NCBI GenBank assembly: GCA_020161405.1 | Contig: JAIUOD010000001.1 | Span: 620,001-684,000, forward strand | Direction of reading: 5' to 3' | Length of the DNA stretch: 64,000 nucleotides | DNA from: Pseudomonadota bacterium | Lineage (GTDB): Bacteria > Pseudomonadota > Alphaproteobacteria > Caulobacterales > Aquidulcibacteraceae | In this document: piece by piece, positions 52,534 through 62,529 of the stretch | Layout of the letters: each line of letters begins with the position of its first letter | Position numbering within the stretch: the stretch's first letter is position 1 | Notes under the pieces: generated by a model | What the model saw: only the letters and a program-made list of their open reading frames with translations | Databases searched by the model: none | Told to the model about the DNA's origin: nothing | Translations under genes and position numbers: made by a program

Positions 52534-53832
52534 TTACAAAACGAAACGACTTAAATCGGCATTTTGTGCCAAGTTTTGAACGCGTGAATTTACATATTCG
52601 GCATCAACTTTCACGCTTTCGCCATCCTTATCAGTTGCTGTGAAAGAGATTTCATCCAAAACACGTTCAAGCACTGTATGAAGGCGGCGCGCGCCAATAT
52701 TTTCAACACGCGTATTAACTTCAACCGCAGTATTGGCAATTGCATCAATGCCATCCTCGGTAAATTCAAGATTTACGCCTTCGGTTTGCATTAGACCTGA
52801 ATATTGTTTGGTCAATGATGCCTCTGGCTCGACCAAGATTTTTTTCATATCATCGCGGGTTAAGGCATTTAATTCAACGCGAATTGGCAAACGCCCCTGA
52901 AGCTCTGGCAATAGGTCAGATGGTTTTGCAACATGGAATGCGCCCGATGCAATGAAAAGAATATGATCTGTCTTAACCGCGCCATGTTTGGTTGAAACTG
53001 TTGTCCCTTCGATTAATGGCAATAAATCACGTTGCACACCTTCGCGCGAAACATCGGCGCCTTGGCGTTCTGAACGGGCGCAGATTTTGTCAATCTCATC
53101 AATAAAGACAACGCCTTCATTGGCAGCAAGTTCAAGTGCAGCCTGCGTTAGGCTTTCTTTATCAATTAAATTGTCGCTTTCTTCATTTATCAAAGGCTCA
53201 TAAGCATCCTTGACCGCTAATTTGCGCATTTTTTTGCGACTTGGGCCAAGGCCGCCAAGCATTGAACCCAAATCAATCATACCGCCCATTCCACCAGGGA
53301 ATTCCATCATATTTGGGGCAGGTGGCGGTGCATCGAATTCGATTTCAACTTCTTTATCATCAAGTTCACCCGCACGTAATTTTTTGCGGAAACTATCTTT
53401 GGTGGCTTCACTTGCGCCCGCGCCAACCAATGCATCAAGCACTCTATCTTCGGCGGCTTTTTCAGCCTTTGGGCGCATTTCTTTGCGTTTAATCTCGCGC
53501 ACTAAATGAATTGATGCCTCAACAAGGTCGCGGATGATTTGTTCAACATCACGACCGACATAGCCAACTTCGGTGAATTTTGTGGCTTCAACTTTTAAAA
53601 ATGGTGCACCCGCAAGTTTTGCAAGGCGGCGCGCAATTTCGGTTTTACCAACACCTGTTGGCCCAATCATAAGAATATTTTTTGGTGTGGTTTCTTCGCG
53701 CAAATTTGCGGGCAATCTTTTGCGGCGCCAACGATTTCTAAGGGCAATTGCAACAGCGCGCTTGGCATTATGTTGACCAATTACATGCCTATCTAATTCA
53801 GAAACAATTTCACGTGGTGTTAAATCACTCAT
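52534..53832 (-). CDS. hslU: ATP-dependent protease ATPase subunit HslU
   Basis: Unfoldase of the HslUV protease. Early [23 protein letters not shown] block (positions 4-26), Walker [21 protein letters not shown] near 55, pore loop GYVGRDVE near 88, Walker [11 protein letters not shown] near 240, sensor [20 protein letters not shown] near 290 and the C-terminal [13 protein letters not shown] with SRFVL tail that docks in HslV. 432 residues, normal. Overlaps the hslV stop by 4 nt. Acts with HslV on misfolded proteins. Confidence 0.97.
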   Translation of the reverse strand: MSDLTPREIVSELDRHVIGQHNAKRAVAIALRNRWRRKRLPANLREETTPKNILMIGPTGVGKTEIARRLAKLAGAPFLKVEATKFTEVGYVGRDVEQIIRDLVEASIHLVREIKRKEMRPKAEKAAEDRVLDALVGAGASEATKDSFRKKLRAGELDDKEVEIEFDAPPPAPNMMEFPGGMGGMIDLGSMLGGLGPSRKKMRKLAVKDAYEPLINEESDNLIDKESLTQAALELAANEGVVFIDEIDKICARSERQGADVSREGVQRDLLPLIEGTTVSTKHGAVKTDHILFIASGAFHVAKPSDLLPELQGRLPIRVELNALTRDDMKKILVEPEASLTKQYSGLMQTEGVNLEFTEDGIDAIANTAVEVNTRVENIGARRLHTVLERVLDEISFTATDKDGESVKVDAEYVNSRVQNLAQNADLSRFVL

Positions 53833-54392
53833 TTAATACTATCCATACTTTCGATGGTTAAATTTCCATTGGTAAAGACGCAAATATCAGCGGCAATTGC
53901 CATTGCTTTGCGCGCAACTTCTTCGGCGCTTAAATCACTATCAAGCAAAGCGCGCGCAGCCGATAATGCATAACCACCGCCCGAACCAATTGCCGTAACA
54001 TCATAATCAGGTTCAAGCACGTCACCCGTGCCAGTTAGAACATAAGTTCCAGTGCCATCAGCGCAAATCAACATGGCCTCTAATCGGCGTAAATATCTAT
54101 CGGTGCGCCAATCTTTGGCAAGCTCAACGGCGGCGCGCAATAATTGATTGGGGAAACGCTCTAATTTTTGCTCTAAACGTTCGAAAAGGGTAAAGGCATC
54201 GGCGGTTGCACCTGCAAAACCTGCAATAACTTTGCCATCTGCCAATAGACGAACTTTACGTGCGCCATGCTTCATTACACTATTGCCAACTGAAACTTGA
54301 CCATCGCCAGCAACGACGACTTTGCCATTTTTACGAACTGCCAATATTGTTGTGCCGCGCCAATCTGCGGCCGATTTTTCAAAATCACTCAT
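53829..54392 (-). CDS. hslV: ATP-dependent protease peptidase subunit HslV
   Basis: Threonine protease of the HslUV complex. The catalytic Thr is expected at residue 14 or 15 in [20 protein letters not shown], so the first 13 residues are a propeptide, as I recall for alphaproteobacterial Hsl[16 protein letters not shown] near 136 and the C-terminal NLTIES are typical. 187 residues. The start has no ribosome binding site; a heat-shock promoter lies right upstream. First gene of the hslVU operon. Confidence 0.96.
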   Translation of the reverse strand: MSDFEKSAADWRGTTILAVRKNGKVVVAGDGQVSVGNSVMKHGARKVRLLADGKVIAGFAGATADAFTLFERLEQKLERFPNQLLRAAVELAKDWRTDRYLRRLEAMLICADGTGTYVLTGTGDVLEPDYDVTAIGSGGGYALSAARALLDSDLSAEEVARKAMAIAADICVFTNGNLTIESMDSIK

Positions 54393-54398
54393 GAAACA

Positions 54399-54430
54399 TA
54401 AATGGGGCTTTAAAATTATTTTCGCAAGGG
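54399..54430 (-). promoter_or_regulatory. RpoH (sigma-32) type promoter of hslVU
   Basis: On the minus strand CCCTTGCGA (-35 side, 54422-54430) and CCCCATTTA (-10 side, 54399-54407) are separated as in sigma-32 promoters (CTTGAA, 13-17 bp, CCCCATnTA). The -10 matches the consensus fully. Transcription would begin within about 1-3 nt of the hslV ATG (54392). Confidence 0.7.
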
Positions 54431-54445
54431 CAATATCTGAAAGTC

Positions 54446-55663
54446 TTATTTTCCAAGTTCTTTGGCAAAATATTCACGGCCCTTTTGTGTAAGCCAAGGT
54501 TTAAAATCGCGATATGGTATTAGAAAATAATTTGACTGGCACATGCTTATAGCGTGCGGCGTATCCTCAAGGTCGATTGAAACACCATCTTTTGTGAAAT
54601 TAACCACAGGTGTCATAAAATCATAATCAATATCGCCCCAGCATTCTAGATAAGTTTCATCATCACTTACAAAATATTTGGACTTTTGATCAAGATTTTT
54701 TAGAAATTTCATAAATCTAGGATTATAATTCCAAAAGCCATATTCATCAGCTTTTGGTTGATAAATTGCCAATAATTTCTGTTTTTCTAATTTACTAATC
54801 GTCCCTAAATCATACGAAATTGCGCGAATAAAATTGCTTGGATGCGCGCCCGCGCAATCTACCGAACCCGAGGTTTGAATTACCATAAGTTTTTCACTTA
54901 AATAAATCACCGAATTGGAAATATCCTTATAGCCTGTTTCATTTGGGCCTTCGCCAAAAAATTGGGCCATCGCCTTTTCGCAATATTGGTTCGAAATTGC
55001 GTTTGAAAGTCTATATTCTTCAAGTAATTTATTGATTTTATCTTTTTTTGCTTTGTCGGGAAAAGTTGATAAATTTGGGAAACTTATTCCCGTTGCATCT
55101 TTTGCAATTTTATAGCCTAAATTCCCGATTTTAGTTTCTTTGCTATATTGCATTTTAGATTGCAATAATTGTTTTATATATGGGTCATCGGAAAGATTAT
55201 TTTCACTATCGCGAAACATTTCAAAATCATCATTTTCGCTAATGTTTCTATCTTTTATGGTCAAAGAACGTTCGCTAATTAAATTCAAACTAACGGGTAA
55301 AGTTTTTGACGTTTGGTCTTTTTTGGCCCAGAAGCCAGATAATTTATTGCCATTTTTACTAAGTTTAAAACTTGCAATATTTTCACATTTTTCAGTATCA
55401 CGTGGGCATGCATATGGTAATTCATCTATCGAAATGCTGTTTGCATCTTCTGATATAATTTCAAGGCCAATATTCTTAAGTTGTGATTTGTAAAAATAGT
55501 GCGCGAATTTTATTTTTTGCCCATGCAATATTTCCACCACAATTTGGGCATTACCAATTTGGCCTTCATAGGTTTTTTGAATTAAAATACTATTTTGCGC
55601 ATTTGCCAAATTTCCGATTAAACTTGTAAAAATGACTATAGAGGCTGGAATTATTCTTTTCAT
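54446..55663 (-). CDS. exported protein with DUF3298/RsiV-like C-terminal domain (second of pair)
   Basis: A 405-residue protein with a signal peptide ([20 protein letters not shown]...). An N-terminal beta domain starts at [17 protein letters not shown] near residue 30. The C-terminal domain has [19 protein letters not shown] near 275 and [20 protein letters not shown] near 380, the blocks of DUF3298/RsiV proteins, which bind or sense cell-wall or lysozyme-type targets in known cases. It is a full-length paralogue of the gene upstream, and overlaps it by 4 nt (ATGA). Function not known. Confidence 0.8.
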   Translation of the reverse strand: MKRIIPASIVIFTSLIGNLANAQNSILIQKTYEGQIGNAQIVVEILHGQKIKFAHYFYKSQLKNIGLEIISEDANSISIDELPYACPRDTEKCENIASFKLSKNGNKLSGFWAKKDQTSKTLPVSLNLISERSLTIKDRNISENDDFEMFRDSENNLSDDPYIKQLLQSKMQYSKETKIGNLGYKIAKDATGISFPNLSTFPDKAKKDKINKLLEEYRLSNAISNQYCEKAMAQFFGEGPNETGYKDISNSVIYLSEKLMVIQTSGSVDCAGAHPSNFIRAISYDLGTISKLEKQKLLAIYQPKADEYGFWNYNPRFMKFLKNLDQKSKYFVSDDETYLECWGDIDYDFMTPVVNFTKDGVSIDLEDTPHAISMCQSNYFLIPYRDFKPWLTQKGREYFAKELGK

Positions 55664-56865
55664 TTCAATTGCTCTGCAAAGAAGTTTTTGCCACTTTTGG
55701 TCATAAAAGGAACAAGCTCCTTATATGGGATAATATAATAATCGCCCATACATCCGCCCATAACATGCGGAACATCACTTATAGAAAAGACCATGCCTTT
55801 TTGATTAAAGCTAAGGCTAAATTCGACTGGGTAATCTTCGCTAAAACATTCTTCGATGGTCTCTTTATCAATGTTCATTCCGTTAATTACATATTTTGAA
55901 TTAGGCTTTAGGCGTGAAACCAATTTACGATATTTTGCATTATATTTTGCTTCTTCATTTTTTTGTTTTGGTAGGTAAAAATCAAAATAATGCGCCAAAT
56001 CCATTTCCTGATTGCGCGTAAAATCCCATATATTATTATAAATAAAATTATTTGGATGTGCACCGCCGCAATATGTTGAGCCCGCTGAATTTAAAACCAA
56101 CATATTTTTCGTAATATATTTAATTTCGTTTTTGGTTTCTTCTTCACTTCCAAACGTGCCACCGCCGCCATATTCACCAGTGTCATATGCATAACATTCA
56201 AGCGCCGATAACACTGAATTATAGTGCAAATCCTGTAGCCAAGCATTTGCCGAATTCATCGCCTTTACGTCTGGATGGCGGGTTATTAATGGCATTGAAA
56301 CTTTAGTGAATTTATCAAATGCCATTTTAGTGGCAAAAACGCCCATTTTCGTTTCTTTTGAATATTCAAACCCTGAAGATGTCAATTTTGAATAAAAAAT
56401 ATCACCGCGCGCAAAATATTCATTATTTTTATATTCCAACAATGGCTTATCGTTTTTATTACTTTGCACGATTTTAACAAAGCTAAAAGTGATTGGAATT
56501 TGCTTATTATTGGTAAGGTTTGTGAAAAACCCTTTTTTAGGTGCAAACATATCATCGATTTCAATTGTCGCCTTTGGTTTGCATTTATCTTCTAAATCAT
56601 AACAATTATAAGGAACCTCATAATATTTATTGGGATTTGTTTCGCTTACAGGCAGTAAGTTAATGATTTTTCTTTGACTATTATAAAAATATTCACCGCC
56701 ATAAATAGTTTTACCATTTGGCGTAATATTTTTATCAAGGTGCATTGTAAAATTACCATTGCCAATTTTTCCTTCGTAAATTGCGCTACTGGTAATTGTC
56801 TGTGAAATCGCATTTGCAGAAAAAAAGACAAGGCTAATAACGCCCATTGATGGTAAAAATTTCAT
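55660..56865 (-). CDS. exported protein with DUF3298/RsiV-like C-terminal domain (first of pair)
   Basis: Start at ATG 56865 after GGAGGG, 401 residues, signal peptide ending SANAISQ. Block order matches its neighbour: AIYEGKIGNGNFTMHLDKN near residue 28, SGFEYSKETKMGVFATKMAF near 150, STYCGGAHPNNFIYNNIWDF near 265 and YYIIPYKELVPFMTKSGKNF near 375. A cysteine pair may lie in YNCYDLEDKC near 92. It leads the two-gene unit. The pair may have arisen by tandem duplication and then diverged; partner or ligand unknown. Confidence 0.8.
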   Translation of the reverse strand: MKFLPSMGVISLVFFSANAISQTITSSAIYEGKIGNGNFTMHLDKNITPNGKTIYGGEYFYNSQRKIINLLPVSETNPNKYYEVPYNCYDLEDKCKPKATIEIDDMFAPKKGFFTNLTNNKQIPITFSFVKIVQSNKNDKPLLEYKNNEYFARGDIFYSKLTSSGFEYSKETKMGVFATKMAFDKFTKVSMPLITRHPDVKAMNSANAWLQDLHYNSVLSALECYAYDTGEYGGGGTFGSEEETKNEIKYITKNMLVLNSAGSTYCGGAHPNNFIYNNIWDFTRNQEMDLAHYFDFYLPKQKNEEAKYNAKYRKLVSRLKPNSKYVINGMNIDKETIEECFSEDYPVEFSLSFNQKGMVFSISDVPHVMGGCMGDYYIIPYKELVPFMTKSGKNFFAEQLK

Positions 56866-56935
56866 TATGCCCTCCAAAATATATGGTGCATTTAAAATAT
56901 GATTATGTCATAAAAAAGGAAGAAAATGGGCTGAT

Positions 56936-58699
56936 TTAAGCCGCTTCATCATTATTTATTTGTTCGGCTCTTTTGATACCTTCGCCGGTAAGTGCCCAAG
57001 CCCTTGCATGTTCTTCAAATTCTTCTGCAGGCATTGGTGCGCCAAATAAATAACCTTGCCCCAAAGTTGCACCACGTTTTTTCAAAAACGCAGCTTGTTC
57101 TTTAGTTTCAACGCCTTCGGCAACTGTTTCATAATTCAAACCACCTGCCATTGCGATAATAGTTTCAATTAAAGCAGGGGCATGTTTATCATTACCTAAA
57201 GCATGGATAAAGCTTTGGTCAATTTTAAAGACGTCAAACGGCAAAGAAGTCAAGGATGCAAGGTTCGAATGTCCTGTACCGAAATCATCAATCGCAATTT
57301 TTATTCCCATTAATCTTAATGGCTCAAGCAATCTTTGAACCCTGTCTGGGTTGCTCATGGCAATTGATTCAGTGATTTCAAGTTCAAAAAGACTTGGCGG
57401 CAGGCCTGATTCTTGAATAATATTCACAACTTTGTTCGTAAAATTATCATCATTAAATTGCGCAGGTGAAACGTTTACGGCAACCCGAACCGCAATCCCA
57501 CGGCGCAACCATTCTGCGGCGCGCTGCGCCGAATCGCGCATAACCATATCACCTAATGGGCCAATAAGATTTGCTTCTTCAGCAGCGGGAATAAATTTCG
57601 CAGGGCTAATAAGGCCATGTTTCGGATGAACCCAACGCACCAAGGCTTCGCAGCCTGCAATACGGCCCGAGCCTAAATCGACTTTTGGTTGGAAATACGG
57701 AATGAATTGGTGCTTTTCAATGCCCGCCCGAATTTCGTTTTCCAAAACCAATTTATTCAATGCACGTTGGTTAAGTTTGCGGGTGAAGAACATTGTTCGT
57801 CCACCACCTGCATTACGTGCGTGATTCATAGCAAGCTCAGCAGAACGCGTAATCTCTTCACCGGTTTCGCCATCTTGTGGGAAAACGGCAATGCCGGCCG
57901 AAGCACCCAAAACAACCTTATGATTTTCAAGTTGGAAAGGTTGGCGAAGTGAGGCCGCCACCAATTGAGCAAATTTTCCCGCTTCGGTTGGATCAATTAC
58001 ATCAGGAAGCAAAATCGCAAATTCTGATAATTGCGTACGCGCCAAAAGCGATGGGCGCGCCCCACATGTTTGTAAGCGAACAATCCGGTCAGAAGCACGA
58101 ACCGCGGCTGCAAGGCGTTGTGAAACAAGGCCCAATAATTCTTCACCAACAACTTTACCCAAAGTGTTTTGGACGCGAATAAACTTATCAACATCAAGCG
58201 AAATCACGGCACCATTTTGACTTTGGCTTTGATTATGTGCTGCTTTTATTGCTTCATCGGCTTCTTGTTTGAAACGCTCAAGATTTGGTAATTCAGTTAA
58301 AGTATCAACGAATGACATGCGTTGAATACGTTTCATGGAACCATCTATACGCTGCATCATAAGGTTTACGGCGCGTGCCAATGTTTCAATTTCATCACCA
58401 GTATTAACCTCAAGCCGTGCGCCAAGGCGCTTTAAATTTGCTTGTTGCATAAAATCAACCACTTCAAGAAGTGGAAGCATTGATTTTTTTACGGTGTTAT
58501 AAAACCCCATAGAGCTTATAAAAAATACAACAAAGGTGAAACCTAAAACCGTTATTACACGGCTATTAGAAGGTGGTAGTAAAAGTGCTAAAGCTAGAAT
58601 AGCGCTTAAACCAATGGCTGAATAAATACATGCAGCAATTGTTAAACGCACCGCAAGGGGGCGCCCATTAACATTTGTATTATTGCCAATTTTATTCAA
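56936..58699 (-). CDS. membrane HAMP-GGDEF-EAL protein, probable c-di-GMP phosphodiesterase
   Basis: Reads from TTG 58699 behind AGGG (no ATG in the open part), 587 residues. Two membrane helices (residues 17-41 and 47-68) and a HAMP linker come first. The GGDEF domain (about 130-290) keeps LDVDKF but has TQLSEF where GGDEF should be, so cyclase activity is likely lost. The EAL domain (about 315-565) keeps EALVRW, NVSPAQF, ELEITES, IDDFGTGHSNL, KIDQSFI, AEGVET and the final Gln of GQGYLF, all needed for hydrolysis. It lowers c-di-GMP. Convergent or tandem partners are absent. Confidence 0.93.
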   Translation of the reverse strand: MNKIGNNTNVNGRPLAVRLTIAACIYSAIGLSAILALALLLPPSNSRVITVLGFTFVVFFISSMGFYNTVKKSMLPLLEVVDFMQQANLKRLGARLEVNTGDEIETLARAVNLMMQRIDGSMKRIQRMSFVDTLTELPNLERFKQEADEAIKAAHNQSQSQNGAVISLDVDKFIRVQNTLGKVVGEELLGLVSQRLAAAVRASDRIVRLQTCGARPSLLARTQLSEFAILLPDVIDPTEAGKFAQLVAASLRQPFQLENHKVVLGASAGIAVFPQDGETGEEITRSAELAMNHARNAGGGRTMFFTRKLNQRALNKLVLENEIRAGIEKHQFIPYFQPKVDLGSGRIAGCEALVRWVHPKHGLISPAKFIPAAEEANLIGPLGDMVMRDSAQRAAEWLRRGIAVRVAVNVSPAQFNDDNFTNKVVNIIQESGLPPSLFELEITESIAMSNPDRVQRLLEPLRLMGIKIAIDDFGTGHSNLASLTSLPFDVFKIDQSFIHALGNDKHAPALIETIIAMAGGLNYETVAEGVETKEQAAFLKKRGATLGQGYLFGAPMPAEEFEEHARAWALTGEGIKRAEQINNDEAA

Positions 58700-58949
58700 C
58701 TTTGAACCCTATGAGTTTCAAATCACTTTGAAGATTGATAATTAACGTAATTAAAGTTTACAGCTTATTAATTTCGCTACATTTACCCGATGTTTATTCA
58801 GTTTTTATGTATTTTAAAAACATATTAACTGATATTTTTGCTCAATATTCAAATATTAATTTTACTTTTTAGTATTTTAAGATTGAAAGAATGTAAAAAT
58901 CCATTAATGGGGCTGTGATATAGCTATTTTCAAAGCCCTGGAGAGAAAA

Positions 58950-59537
58950 TTGCGAAGCGCATATATTCATAGAAAAACCAAAGAAACCGACATTGAGGTT
59001 GAAATCAATCTTGATGGAACTGGTATAGCCGAAATTTCAACAGGCATTGGTTTTTTTGACCATATGCTTGAAAGCTTTGCTAAACATTCTTCAATTGACC
59101 TTAAAGTGAAAACTATTGGTGATTTACACATTGATATGCACCATAGTGTTGAAGATACTGGCATTGTTATGGGGCAAGCGCTTAAAAAAGCGCTTGGTGA
59201 TTTTGGTGGCCTTGTAAGATTTGGTCATGCCTATACACCACTTGATGAAGCTTTAAGCCGCGCAGTAGTTGACGTTTCAAACCGCCCACACCTTGAATGG
59301 CGCGTTAATTTTGAGCGCGACAAAGTTGGTGATATGGATACTGAATTATTCAAAGAATGGTTTGCCGCATTTGCAGGCAATGGCGGCCTTTGTTTGCATG
59401 TCGAAAGTCTATATGGCGTTAATACGCACCACATAATAGAAAGCTGTTATAAAGCACTTGCAAGGGCACTTAAAATGGCTATTGCAATTGACCCAAAACT
59501 AGATGGTAAAGCAGCGTCAACTAAAGGCGTTCTATAA
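58950..59537 (+). CDS. hisB: imidazoleglycerol-phosphate dehydratase
   Basis: Step six of histidine synthesis, single-function form. TTG at 58950 follows GGAGAG. Mn-binding His blocks: [15 protein letters not shown] near residue 34, [15 protein letters not shown] near 61, [15 protein letters not shown] near 160. 195 residues, normal. It heads a seven-gene unit; the 250 bp before it hold the promoter, with AT-rich sequence and a GGGCT/AGCCC hairpin at 58909-58938. Confidence 0.96.
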   Translation: MRSAYIHRKTKETDIEVEINLDGTGIAEISTGIGFFDHMLESFAKHSSIDLKVKTIGDLHIDMHHSVEDTGIVMGQALKKALGDFGGLVRFGHAYTPLDEALSRAVVDVSNRPHLEWRVNFERDKVGDMDTELFKEWFAAFAGNGGLCLHVESLYGVNTHHIIESCYKALARALKMAIAIDPKLDGKAASTKGVL

Positions 59538-59546
59538 AGGTCTTTC

Positions 59547-60173
59547 ATGCTTGCGATTATTGATTATGGCTTCGGAAATATACGTTCCGTTCACAAGGCT
59601 TTATTAGAAGCTGGTGCAAATGATGTCATAATTACCCACGACCCACAAATCATCAAAAAAGCCGATAAATTAGTGCTGCCTGGGGTTGGCGCTTATGCGC
59701 AATGTATGGGCGGCATTTTGGCAATTGACGGCCTCTTGGAAGCCTTGGAAGAAAAAGTTCTTAAAGCTGGCGCGCCATTTCTTGGCATATGCGTTGGTAT
59801 GCAATTACTGGCGGATGTTGGTGTTGAATTTGAAACCATTAAGGGTTTGGGTTGGATATCTGGAAAAGTTACAAAACTTTACCCAAGAAACCATGATTTG
59901 AAAATTCCGCAAATGGGTTGGAATGAAGTGAAGCCCAATGATTGCAAATATTTTGAAAGCGCATGGGATAATGAAACCAAGGATGTTTATTTCGTGCATT
60001 CATATGCGTTTCGAACCCAAAACGCCGAAAATATCGCCGCATCTTGTACTTATGGCGCTGATACTTTTGCCGCAGCCGTGCAAAAAGATAATATTTTTGG
60101 CGTTCAATTTCACCCTGAAAAAAGCCAAAAAGCGGGGCTAAAACTTTTAAAGGCATGGCTTGAAAATGATTAA
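59547..60173 (+). CDS. hisH: imidazole glycerol phosphate synthase glutaminase subunit
   Basis: Supplies ammonia from glutamine to HisF. Start MLAIIDYGFGNIRSVHKAL; the catalytic Cys is in FLGICVGMQLLAD near residue 80, and the His-Glu of the triad in VQFHPEKSQKAGL near 190. The oxyanion strand LPGVGAYAQCM lies near 50. 208 residues. It lies 9 bp after hisB, and its end overlaps the hisA start by 8 nt. Confidence 0.97.
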   Translation: MLAIIDYGFGNIRSVHKALLEAGANDVIITHDPQIIKKADKLVLPGVGAYAQCMGGILAIDGLLEALEEKVLKAGAPFLGICVGMQLLADVGVEFETIKGLGWISGKVTKLYPRNHDLKIPQMGWNEVKPNDCKYFESAWDNETKDVYFVHSYAFRTQNAENIAASCTYGADTFAAAVQKDNIFGVQFHPEKSQKAGLKLLKAWLEND

Positions 60174-60891
60174 TCTATACCCTGCAATTGATATGAAAGA
60201 TGGCAAGGCGGTTCGCCTTTTTAAAGGCCGTTTTGATGAAGTCACTATCTATGATGATAATCCTGTAAACCGCGCAAAATCATTTGCAGATATGGGCTTT
60301 AAATATCTTCATATGGTTGATTTAGATGGCGCATTGGCGGGTAAAAGTATCAATGTCGAAGTTGTTAAAAATGTGCGCAAAGCCATTGATATTCCAATTC
60401 AATTAGGCGGTGGTATTCGCACGATTGAAACCATTGAAAATTGGCTTATCTCAGGTGTATCGCGCGTAATTCTGGGAACTATTGCCGCCAAAAATCCTGA
60501 TTTTGTCAAAGAAGCGGCAATAAAATTTCCCAATCAAATAGCGGTTGGGATTGACGCAATTAATGAATTTGTTGCCGTTGAAGGTTGGGCCGAAACCACC
60601 GATATTCCCGCAACCGAACTTGCCAAACGCTTTGAAGGTGCGGGTGTTGCCGCCATTATCGCCACCGATATTGCGCGTGATGGCACAAAAACTGGAATAA
60701 ATGTTGAATTTACGCAAAAAATGGCAAATGCGGTTTCAATTCCTATCATTGCCTCTGGCGGTTTAAAATCGGTTGATGATATTCACGCAATTCGCGCAAG
60801 CATTGGCACGCCAATTGAGGGCGCTATTTTGGGCAAGGCGCTTTATGATGGCCTTATCAATGCCACCGAAGCCTTAGAGGCCGCAAAATGA
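60166..60891 (+). CDS. hisA: ProFAR isomerase
   Basis: Isomerises N'-formimino-ProFAR to PRFAR. Start at ATG 60166 ([20 protein letters not shown]); a TTG 6 nt upstream would be further within hisH. Catalytic Asp residues are in AIDMKDG near 7 and [11 protein letters not shown] near 167; phosphate-binding loops [10 protein letters not shown] near 79 and [12 protein letters not shown] near 193. 241 residues. Overlaps hisF by 4 nt. Confidence 0.97.
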   Translation: MINLYPAIDMKDGKAVRLFKGRFDEVTIYDDNPVNRAKSFADMGFKYLHMVDLDGALAGKSINVEVVKNVRKAIDIPIQLGGGIRTIETIENWLISGVSRVILGTIAAKNPDFVKEAAIKFPNQIAVGIDAINEFVAVEGWAETTDIPATELAKRFEGAGVAAIIATDIARDGTKTGINVEFTQKMANAVSIPIIASGGLKSVDDIHAIRASIGTPIEGAILGKALYDGLINATEALEAAK

Positions 60892-61664
60892 CACTTAAAA
60901 CCCGAATAATACCGTGTTTAGACGTAAAAGATGGTCGTGTTGTAAAAGGCGTTCAATTTGAAAATTTGCGCGATGCGGGCGACCCTGTTGAACAGGCAAA
61001 GTTTTACGATGAACAAGGTGCAGATGAAATTTGTTTCCTTGATATTTCGGCATCGCACGAAGGGCGTGGTACGCTTTATGATGTGGTTTCGCGCACTGCC
61101 GATGTTTGCTTTACGCCCTTAACTGTTGGTGGCGGGGTTCGTTCGGTTGAGGATTTTCGCGCTTTGCTTTTGGCGGGTGCTGATAAAGTTGCCATAAATA
61201 CGGCGGCGGTAAAAAACCCTGATTTAATTCGCGAGGCTGCTTTATCGGTTGGTTCGCAATGCGTTGTGGTGGCAATAGATGCGCGCCGCATAGCAAACAA
61301 CCCGCCTAAATGGGAAATTTTCACACATGGCGGGCGTAATCCCACTGGAATTGATGCCATTGAATTTGCCGCTTTGGCTGAAAAAAATGGCGCGGGTGAA
61401 TTGCTTGTGACTTCTATGGATAAGGATGGCACAAAGGATGGCTATGATATCGACCTTATAAGAACAATTACCGATATGGTTGATATTCCCGTTGTTGCAT
61501 CTGGAGGTGTTGGTGATTTGGATCATTTAGTTGAAGGCGTCACCAAGGGTAAAGCCAATGCAGTTTTAGCGGCATCAATTTTCCACTTTGGCACACACAC
61601 TTTGCAAGAAGCGCGCGATGCGTTAAAACAAAATGGCATAGAAGTCCGCAATCTGGAGGTTTAG
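60888..61664 (+). CDS. hisF: imidazole glycerol phosphate synthase cyclase subunit
   Basis: Makes imidazole glycerol phosphate and AICAR. Motifs: [19 protein letters not shown] at residues 5-23 (catalytic Asp11), [12 protein letters not shown] near 49, [12 protein letters not shown] near 82, VVAIDARRI near 130, [13 protein letters not shown] near 175 (Asp), [11 protein letters not shown] near 205. 258 residues. Its stop is directly followed by the hisE ATG. Confidence 0.97.
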   Translation: MTLKTRIIPCLDVKDGRVVKGVQFENLRDAGDPVEQAKFYDEQGADEICFLDISASHEGRGTLYDVVSRTADVCFTPLTVGGGVRSVEDFRALLLAGADKVAINTAAVKNPDLIREAALSVGSQCVVVAIDARRIANNPPKWEIFTHGGRNPTGIDAIEFAALAEKNGAGELLVTSMDKDGTKDGYDIDLIRTITDMVDIPVVASGGVGDLDHLVEGVTKGKANAVLAASIFHFGTHTLQEARDALKQNGIEVRNLEV

Positions 61665-61991
61665 ATGACAATTGGAAACGCCCTAAACCAATTAATTGAA
61701 GATATTAATGCAAAAAAAGACGTCGACCCCAAAGCCTCATATTCGGCAAGCCTTATTCAAGCTGGCCCTAAAAAATGCGGTAAAAAATTGGGTGAGGAGG
61801 CCGTTGAATTTGCAATGGCATTAATTGGTGATGACGAAGGCGAAATCACCAATGAAGCGGCTGATTTATTATATCATTTTGCCGCCTGCCTTGTTGCCAA
61901 AAATATTGATCCACATAAAATTGCCGATGTTTTAAGTGCAAGACGTGGAATTGGTGGTCATGTTGAAAAGGCAAGCCGCAAAAATGATTGA
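61665..61991 (+). CDS. hisE: phosphoribosyl-ATP pyrophosphatase
   Basis: Second step of histidine synthesis, free-standing form, 108 residues. The MazG-like metal site is visible in KKLGEEAVEFAMALIGDDEG near residue 45 and ITNEAADLLYHFAACLVA near 66. ATG begins at the base after the hisF stop. The following acetyltransferase start overlaps it by 8 nt. Confidence 0.96.
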   Translation: MTIGNALNQLIEDINAKKDVDPKASYSASLIQAGPKKCGKKLGEEAVEFAMALIGDDEGEITNEAADLLYHFAACLVAKNIDPHKIADVLSARRGIGGHVEKASRKND

Positions 61992-62529
61992 TAATATAAT
62001 TATTCGTCAGGCCAATTTAGATGATGCACAAAAACTAAAACAATATAGCGCAGATTGCTTTATTGAAACATTCGCCCACCTATATCCCAATGAAGATTTA
62101 GTTTTTTTCCTTGGCGAAAAATATAGTTTAGAAGCTGTGCAAAAACAGATTTTAGACGATGAAAACTATATTTTAATTGCGCAAAATCAAAATAATGACT
62201 TTGTTGGTTATGCAATGTCTGCGCCAATGGGATTGCCTTTTAAAGAAGCCAGAGAAAACTCATACGAATTAATCCGCCTTTATGTTTCGTCCGAGGCCAA
62301 AGGCACAGGGCTTGCCAAAAAACTATATGAAATGGTGCTTAAGAAAGCGCATGAATTAAATTCAAGCGAATTATATTTGGGCGTTTATTGTGATAATTTA
62401 CGGGCGCAAAGTTTTTATAAAAAACTTGGTTTTGAAATTGTGGGCAAATATTTATTCCCTGTTGGCAATACAATGGATGATGAACGCATAATGCGCCTAA
62501 ACCACGCTATTTTTATGGAAAGCAAATGA
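61984..62529 (+). CDS. GNAT-family N-acetyltransferase
   Basis: Start at ATG 61984 (MIDNIIIRQANLDDAQKLKQ), overlapping the end of hisE by 8 nt. 181 residues. The acetyl-CoA loop has the form YVSSEAKGTGLAKKLYEMVL near residue 97 (the Q/R-x2-G-x-G/A loop with Lys-Gly-Thr-Gly), with LYLGVYCDNLRAQSFYKKLG near 131 and FEIVGKYLFPVG next. It resembles amino group or peptide acetylases. It overlaps the Mur ligase by 4 nt, so they are translated together. Substrate unknown; wall precursor or amino acid is an inference. Confidence 0.88.
   Translation: MIDNIIIRQANLDDAQKLKQYSADCFIETFAHLYPNEDLVFFLGEKYSLEAVQKQILDDENYILIAQNQNNDFVGYAMSAPMGLPFKEARENSYELIRLYVSSEAKGTGLAKKLYEMVLKKAHELNSSELYLGVYCDNLRAQSFYKKLGFEIVGKYLFPVGNTMDDERIMRLNHAIFMESK

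Noticed and set aside
53241..53509. Opposite-strand frames of 80-100 codons inside hslU
   Set aside because: hslU is full length with all motifs, and the antisense frames lack ribosome binding sites and recognisable features.
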